Position numbers and translations under genes: made by a program. Shown here piece after piece: positions 58,812 through 64,000 of a DNA stretch of 64,000 bases; the first letter of the stretch is position 1, and each line of letters starts with the position of its first letter. Source of the DNA: Humulus lupulus (taxonomy: Eukaryota > Streptophyta > Magnoliopsida > Rosales > Cannabaceae); NCBI RefSeq assembly GCF_963169125.1, contig NC_084796.1, positions 85,829,888 to 85,893,887 on the forward strand, given 5' to 3'. Below the pieces are notes generated by a model. That model was not told the origin of the DNA. It was given only the letters and a program-made list of their open reading frames with translations, and made no database searches.

Positions 58812-59729
58812 TGTCTGGTCCTCCATTAGTTTTTGCTTCTGTTATCCCCATTTCCTCTCAGGGTTTTGGGCCCTCGCCCCGGCCCACGGTCAGAGGGGCC
58901 GGTTCGGTATTTGGGCCCAACCCGCGGACTACGGACTGGGCCTGTGTAGAAGGGTCCGGGAAGTACCTCCGAGTTCATGATTCGGCTCGAACGGTCCCGG
59001 CACTGTCCGGAGTGCCCCGGATCATCGCGGCCATCGCGTCCCGCTCCCGGGCCCAGAATGGTCCGGGCCCGAAGTAAACGCAGCGGGCCCAAGGTAAACG
59101 AACCTGGACCACTTCATCCCCAGGCTATGGGCCAGGCGTCCAGGACACTGAAGCTGCCTCATTTCACGTGGGTCTTGTCCCCCCACTTTTCACCTGCAGA
59201 AAGGGTCTCCTTGGGATTGTCTGCTGGCGTGTCAGGACTGCGCAGCCAAGTACTCTGACCGGTCTTGTCCCCTGAATCTGCCTCGTGATTCGAAGTGGTC
59301 AGAGCCAAAGTGCCGTTTTGTCGGGAGAATGCTTGCATCTCAGGGTAACTAATTGGGCCTGAGCTGGTTTGAGTTTGATGTACTATATATCTTTTTAGCT
59401 CGGGCCTCTACTAGGAAGGCCCCCTGTACACATATTCCAAATGGGCCCGGGTCAGGCCCGGCCCAAACCTGATGTCCCCCTCATTCTATAAATATAAGTT
59501 GTAATGCACCGTAGAAAGGGGGGAGAAGGCAGAAACTCTGCTCAAATACAGTTAAACAACTCCATTGTAAAAGCTTATTCTAGCTCTAATACAGACTTAT
59601 ATACAGACTCGTGGACTAAGGCTAGTTAACGCCCCAACCACGTAAAAATCTTGTGTCGATCCTCTATTCTCTTTATTATAATCAGTAAATATCCTTCTTT
59701 AAGATAGTTGCCGAAAATCTCGGTAAACA
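58812..59729 (+). repeat. 5' LTR of element C (left edge uncertain)
   Basis: The right end is fixed by CTCGGTAAACA followed by the primer binding site. It shares ACTCGTGGACTAAGG and CCACGTAAAAATCTTGTGT with the element A LTR. It is GC- and CpG-rich (GGGCCCGG, CCCGG words). The left edge could be TGTCTGG at 58812 or TGTTATCC at 58840. The other LTR lies outside the window. Confidence 0.6.
59487..59494 (+). promoter_or_regulatory. TATA box of the element C LTR
   Basis: TATAAATA within TCATTCTATAAATATAAG, about 240 bp before the LTR end. It is the counterpart of the minus-strand TATA at 28059-28070 in the element A LTR. Confidence 0.65.
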
Positions 59730-59753
59730 GTTTGGTGCATTCATTGAGAGCTG
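59730..59753 (+). other. Primer binding site of element C
   Basis: GTTTGGTGCATTCATTGAGAG follows the LTR end directly and matches the element A site (TTTTGGTGCTTTCGTTGAGAG). Confidence 0.65.
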
Positions 59754-59788
59754 AAGGAAGCTAGCGCCAACGTCAGGCCTTTACTACG

Positions 59789-61840
59789 ATGGTGAACACT
59801 CGTAACACCACCTTCGACCCTGCCAACCCGGAGCAGGGCAACGAAGACCCACTGCCTTCTCAGCGCATCCCTCAGAACCTGCCTGAAGACGTGCCTCCTC
59901 AGACATCTCACCAAGACAAGTCGCAAGACTACGAGGATGAGACGGAGTACGAAGTAGGAAACGAAGAAGAGTACTATGAGGAGGAGAACGAGGGGGAGTA
60001 TCATGATGAAGCCGCAGATCCCGAGGTCCCTCGCGACGATCAGCAAGACCCGGAGGTGACTAGACTGAGGCAGCAGATCCAGGATCAGGAAGCCAGGATG
60101 GCTGAGCAGGCGAAGGCGCACCGCCGGGTGCAAGAGTCTCTCCATGCCCTGCAAGCGCTGATGGCCGCGCAGGGCCCGGCGGCCAACCCCGCAGTTGGCC
60201 TGCACCCAGAAACGCAACATCCCGCTCCCCAAGCGCAAACCGAGGGCCCCAGGGGGGCCAGCCCAATTCGTTTCCCAGAGCCTCCCCCCGACACGGCTCC
60301 GAAAGTCCCAGACAAGGAGCGACGGACGACTCGGAAAAAGACTACCCCCGTCAGTAAAGCCGGGGCACGTTCACGACCGTTACCTAGGAAAGAGAAGGTG
60401 TGCCCCGTCCCAGGACGAGGCCACCCAATCGATCCGCAGGGGGTACGGCCGCAGGACGATCAGCCCCGGCCCGCCCCAAGGGCGAACGGGAGGGAAAAGT
60501 CTTTGCACCCGAGTGCCTCGGTCAACAAGAACCATCGGGAACGACCCCACCGCGAGGATCGTGACGCTCTCAGCTCCGGGGACGACACTTCCCGGGTAGA
60601 TTTACGTGACGGACTGAATGCCCGGAAAGAGAGGGCCCGCAAGCAAAAAATCCTTCCTCGAAACGGAGACCTCAGGAACGATATAAACGACAGGCGGAAC
60701 GAGAGAATCCCCCTGGAGGACAGCGCGGCCAGGCAGCTCATGGAGCAAATGGCAGCATTAAAAAAGGTCACCGACCGCTTGGTCCGCAAGCAAGAGGGCG
60801 CGGACACTGACTCCGACGAAGAGGACAAGGAGCCGTGCGCGAGACATATCTTAGACGCCGTGTTTCCCAAGGGGTTCAAGATGCCAAATCTCACCGCCTA
60901 CACTGGAAGCACGGACCCTAGGGATCATCTGTCCCGGTACAACCGACTCATGACCGTGGCTCACGTCAGCAACAGCAGCAAATGCCTATGCTTCTCCATC
61001 ACGTTGGGCGGTCCCGCCGAAGAGTGGTGGAAAAGGCTCAAACCGGGGTCCATCCAAACATGGTCCGGGCTACAGTCGGCTTTTCGGAAGCAATTCGTGG
61101 CCGCCATGAGGATGGATATGCAAATCAGTGCCCTCGTCAATATTAAGCAAATGCCCGCAGAAACATTGAGGGCCTACATCCAGCGCTTCACTGAAGAAGC
61201 CTCCAAGACAAAGGTCGACGACGGACAGCGCCTGGTGGCACTACAGTCTGGAATCCGGGCCGGGTCCCCGCTCTGGGACGACATGCAGCGTAGTAAAGCC
61301 GCCACCCTAGAAGAATTTATTAGGAGGGCCCAAGGATTCATCAACTGGGAGGAGGCCCAGATCCAGGCCTTCGGGTGGCCCTCGGCCCCTCACCCAGTCG
61401 CTCAGACGATTCCGGGAGGTGCGGGACATTTCCCCGCGCAATCCTACGCATCGCCCCCCATCGTCCCGGGGGGGGTAGTCGCGCCCGGCATTAGTTACAC
61501 GCCTACGGTGTACGGTCCTGCCGTTTCGGGGTACGCCCCGGCCCAGTCAACGCCCTTCTCCGGGTATGGTGTCGCGCCGGCGGGGCACAGCATGGCCCCC
61601 GTCGTGGCCCAGCAATCGCAGACTGGGGTAACCGAGGCAAGCGTGAATCCCTCCCAGAGTAAGCGGGCCGGCAAAGGCCAGAACCGGCCGGAATCGGCCA
61701 AAAAAGGGAAGAGGGGCTATGAGCCCCAATACTCGGAATACACTAACTTGGTGGATACCCGGGAAAACATCTACCTGGCAACGGAAAGAGCGGTCCATTA
61801 CCGGAAACCTAGCACCATGTTTAGGGGGGAGGAACCCTAG
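59789..61840 (+). CDS. Gag polyprotein of Tat-type gypsy element C
   Basis: This 683-codon ORF starts MVNTRNTTFDPANPEQGNED shortly after the primer binding site. Residues 1-80 are acidic. Residues 85-130 look like a coiled coil (VTRLRQQIQDQEARMAEQAK). A long basic, disordered region follows to about 340. Residues about 350-530 are the Retrotrans_gag core (FKMPNLTAYTGSTDPRDHLS, AEEWWKRLKPGSIQTW, ALVNIKQMPAETLRAYIQRF). The C-terminal part (540-640) is rich in Pro, Gly and Ala. Its zinc-binding tail is read in the next frame because of a one-base shift at 61824-61829. This is the longest intact ORF in the window. It encodes the particle protein that packages element RNA. Confidence 0.9.
   Translation: MVNTRNTTFDPANPEQGNEDPLPSQRIPQNLPEDVPPQTSHQDKSQDYEDETEYEVGNEEEYYEEENEGEYHDEAADPEVPRDDQQDPEVTRLRQQIQDQEARMAEQAKAHRRVQESLHALQALMAAQGPAANPAVGLHPETQHPAPQAQTEGPRGASPIRFPEPPPDTAPKVPDKERRTTRKKTTPVSKAGARSRPLPRKEKVCPVPGRGHPIDPQGVRPQDDQPRPAPRANGREKSLHPSASVNKNHRERPHREDRDALSSGDDTSRVDLRDGLNARKERARKQKILPRNGDLRNDINDRRNERIPLEDSAARQLMEQMAALKKVTDRLVRKQEGADTDSDEEDKEPCARHILDAVFPKGFKMPNLTAYTGSTDPRDHLSRYNRLMTVAHVSNSSKCLCFSITLGGPAEEWWKRLKPGSIQTWSGLQSAFRKQFVAAMRMDMQISALVNIKQMPAETLRAYIQRFTEEASKTKVDDGQRLVALQSGIRAGSPLWDDMQRSKAATLEEFIRRAQGFINWEEAQIQAFGWPSAPHPVAQTIPGGAGHFPAQSYASPPIVPGGVVAPGISYTPTVYGPAVSGYAPAQSTPFSGYGVAPAGHSMAPVVAQQSQTGVTEASVNPSQSKRAGKGQNRPESAKKGKRGYEPQYSEYTNLVDTRENIYLATERAVHYRKPSTMFRGEEP
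61824..61829 (+). other. G6 run at the gag-pol frame break of element C
   Basis: Upstream of this run gag is open, and downstream pol is open one base later. With five Gs instead of six the frame would be continuous. In the older element A the same stretch is in one frame, so an insertion (or an assembly error) is the simplest reading. Confidence 0.7.
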
Positions 61841-64000
61841 AGACACCAGCAAACGGTGCGCCTATCACAAAGATGTGGGCCACACCACCGACGAGTGTCG
61901 GCAGCTCAAAGATGAAATTGAAAACCTCATCAAGCTGGGACACCTCCATCAGTGGGTAAGGATGCCCATAGGCGTCCCGGGCATGACAGAAAATCCCGCG
62001 CAGTCCGCGGCCCCGGCAACGACCCGTGCATACCCGCCCCAGGGAGGGTACGCGCAAGGGTTCCCGGCACAGACCCCTCAGGGGGCTGTCGCCGCGCAGG
62101 CCCCCGGTCCTGGGATGCCCTATCCTTCCGGGGCAGCGCCCCCTCGAGTGGACGAGCACGTGTCGACCATTTCAAGCGGACCCCACCTAGGGGGCCCTTC
62201 GAAGAATGATCAAAAGCGCTATCTGATCGAGCTGGACCATGACCAAGAAGTCTGCGCCCTCGTCCAGGCCCCTGCTCAGCGCCCCAAACTGATGAACCTC
62301 CCCATCACATTCACGGAAGATGACGCCCGTAACGTCCATTTCCCGCACCACGACCCACTGGTCATAGATGCTCAAATTTCCAACAAGATGGTGTCCCGAG
62401 TGTTGGTGGATGACGGAAGCTCCGTCAACTTGTTGTTCAAATCCTCCTTTGCCGCCATTGGCCTGACGGAGGCTGATCTGGCGTCGTGCCCGACCCAAAT
62501 CTACGGCTTCAACGGAGACGCACTCCTCCCCATGGGAAAGGTCCAGCTGCCTGTTACTCTGGGAGACGCGTTGCAGCAATCGTTCAAGTTCTGCACCTTT
62601 GTGGTGGTGGATTGCCCAACCGCTTACAACGCCATCTTTGGCCGGCCCGCCCTGGTCGAGTTCGGGGCCATCACCTCCATCCGCCATCTACGCATGAAGT
62701 TCCCGTTCAGCAGCAGAGGGATTGGGATGGTCCGCGAAGACCAGAAAAGCGCGCGGAAGTGTTACCATATCTCTGCCCGTCATGTTTGTATGGTCCGGGA
62801 TGAGCCCGTCGGGCCAGCACTCCGCCAGCCCGAGCAAGCTATCCAGGACGAAGACGATCTGGACCCACGGTTGGGAGAGGAACGAACTCTTGAGCCAATG
62901 GACGAAATAGAAGAGGTATGCATCAGCGAGTCCGACCCTGCCAGGGTCATCCAAGTGGGAAAAAGCCTGCCGGAAGACATTCGGGCCGCCATTATCGCCC
63001 AAGTCAAGAAAAACCAGGATCTTCTGGCATGGTCCCACTCTGATATGACCGGGATCGACCGTAACATCATATGCCACGCGCTGAGTATTGACCCAAACGC
63101 GACCCCGGTCCGCCAGAAGCGCAGACCTTTGGGGACGGAGAGGGCCGAGGCCCTCAAGCTGGAGGTAGAGAAGCTGTCTTCCATTAACTTCATCCGCGAA
63201 GCCGTGTACCCCGTATGGCTGGCCAACCCGGTCTTAGTACCGAAGCCTAACGGGACGTGGAGGACCTGCATCGACTTCACGGACCTCAACAAAGCATGTC
63301 CGAAGGACTGTTTCCCGCTCCCCCGAATAGACCAGATGGTGGATGCCACGTCTGGTTACGAGATCTTGAGTTTCATGGACGCCTACTCAGGCTACAACCA
63401 GATCTCCATGCACGTGGCAGATCAGGAGCACACCAGTTTCCAAACTGACAAGGGCATCTACTGCTATGTCGTCATGCCTTTCGGACTCAAGAATGCCGGG
63501 GCAACCTACCAGAGGCTCGTCAATCGAATGTTTAGGGCCCAGCTGGGTCGAAACATGGAGGTATACATTGACGATATGCTGGTCAAATCCAAGACGTCGT
63601 GGGAACATTCGAGCGATTTGGCGGAGGCCTTCGCGGTTATCCGGAAGTACGGGATGAAGCTGAACCCTAAGAAGTGCACCTTCGGCGTCGCATCCGGGAA
63701 GTTCCTGGGCTTTATCGTGAGTTTCCGAGGAATTGAAGCCAACCCCGAGAAGATCAAGGCCCTGATCAACATGGCCTCTCCCCGGAAGCACAAGGACGTT
63801 CAAAGCCTGACGGGGCGAGTGGCCGCCCTAAGCCGTTTTGTCTCCAAGGCCACGGACAAGTGCGTCCCTTTTTTCAACGTCCTCCGGGGAAGTCAGCGGT
63901 TCGAATGGTCACCCGAGTGCGAAGAAGCCTTCCAGAAGCTGAAAGAGCACTTGGCCAAGGCCCCCATCCTGGCGAAGCCAGTCGAAGGAGAACTTTTGTA
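61833..64000 (+). CDS. Pol polyprotein of element C (partial: zinc-binding, protease, RT)
   Basis: The frame is open from 61833 to the window end (about 722 codons, no stop). It starts with the gag tail CAYHKDVGHTTDEC. The protease region follows (VSRVLVDDGSSVNLLF at about 62395-62445; AIFGRPALVEFGA at about 62632-62670). RT then begins (PVWLANPVLVPKPNGTWRTC at about 63211; CIDFTDLNKACPKDCFPLPR; FMDAYSGYNQISMHV; VYIDDMLVKS at 63561). The connection starts at about 63690 (FLGFIVSFRGIEANPEKIKA). RNase H and integrase lie beyond the window. The protease motif reads DDG rather than the usual DTG or DSG. The catalytic YIDD is intact. Sequence alone does not show whether the element is active. Confidence 0.92.

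Noticed and set aside
58826..59258. ORFs of about 90-110 codons on both strands in the element C LTR
   Set aside because: They follow from high GC with few stop codons; the region is LTR with a TATA box downstream.
60060..60894. Minus-strand and alternate-frame ORFs across element C gag
   Set aside because: Shadows of the 683-codon gag in GC-rich sequence.
61824..61840. Programmed frameshift between gag and pol
   Set aside because: Element A has the equivalent stretch in one frame and the run is a plain G6; an indel is simpler, though not excluded.

Overview
The window looks like plant nuclear DNA, probably from an AT-rich eudicot genome. It holds plant-lineage LTR retrotransposons (Tat/Retand and Tekay/Del types of Ty3/gypsy, and Ty1/copia), a plant-type hAT MITE and a CACTA terminus. 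I see no operons, no rRNA or tRNA gene and no complete host protein gene. Almost all recognisable coding sequence is retrotransposon gag-pol in various stages of decay.

Layout. (1) 1-11428 is an old Tat/Retand-type gypsy element on the minus strand (element A). Gag-pol runs from about 11360 down to 5440, followed by a diverged repeat block and an antisense, intron-containing extra gene on the plus strand (about 421-3450). (2) The 5' LTR of element A, which lies at its right end, is split by a copia element (copia A, 11429-27856). The rest of that LTR reappears at 27857 to about 28740. Copia A itself holds a 4.2-kb solo LTR (13760-17989, target duplication ATGAT), a 1.9-kb solo LTR packed with tandem repeats (18875-20767, CAAGT) and a hAT MITE (23638-24410, GTTGAAAC). 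Most of its gag-pol is gone. (3) 28741-33137 is mainly AT-rich sequence with a gypsy scrap, a 172-codon ORF of coiled-coil repeats and a 33-bp tandem array that abuts a CACTA transposon terminus at 33138. (4) 33459-40848 is a Tekay/Del chromovirus on the minus strand (element D), from LTR and chromodomain at the left to gag and primer binding site at the right. Two truncated LTR fragments follow (40849 to about 41930). (5) About 42700-57305 is a second copia element (copia B). It is split by two solo LTRs with perfect target duplications (45966-51767, GAAAC; 52359-54422, CCAAC). The first of these contains a further solo LTR (47461-50998) from the same family as the one at 13760. (6) 57306-58756 is AT-rich and ends in what looks like a 3' splice site, followed by a 52-bp exon candidate. 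(7) From about 58812 to the window end lies a young, GC-rich Tat-type gypsy element on the plus strand (element C): LTR, primer binding site, a 683-codon gag and an open pol that runs off the window, with gag and pol separated by a one-base shift in a G run.

The picture is a stratigraphy. Element A is oldest, copia A inserted into its LTR, and solo LTRs and a MITE inserted into copia A. Element C is the most recent coding element. Several solo LTRs keep intact target duplications, so LTR-LTR recombination has repeatedly removed internal regions here. The observations most worth following up are the spliced antisense gene of element A, the repeat-built LTR with a long ORF, the conserved hairpin series in the 4.2-kb LTR family, the near-intact element C, and the possible host exon beside it. 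I did not find anything I can defend as a new biological system.
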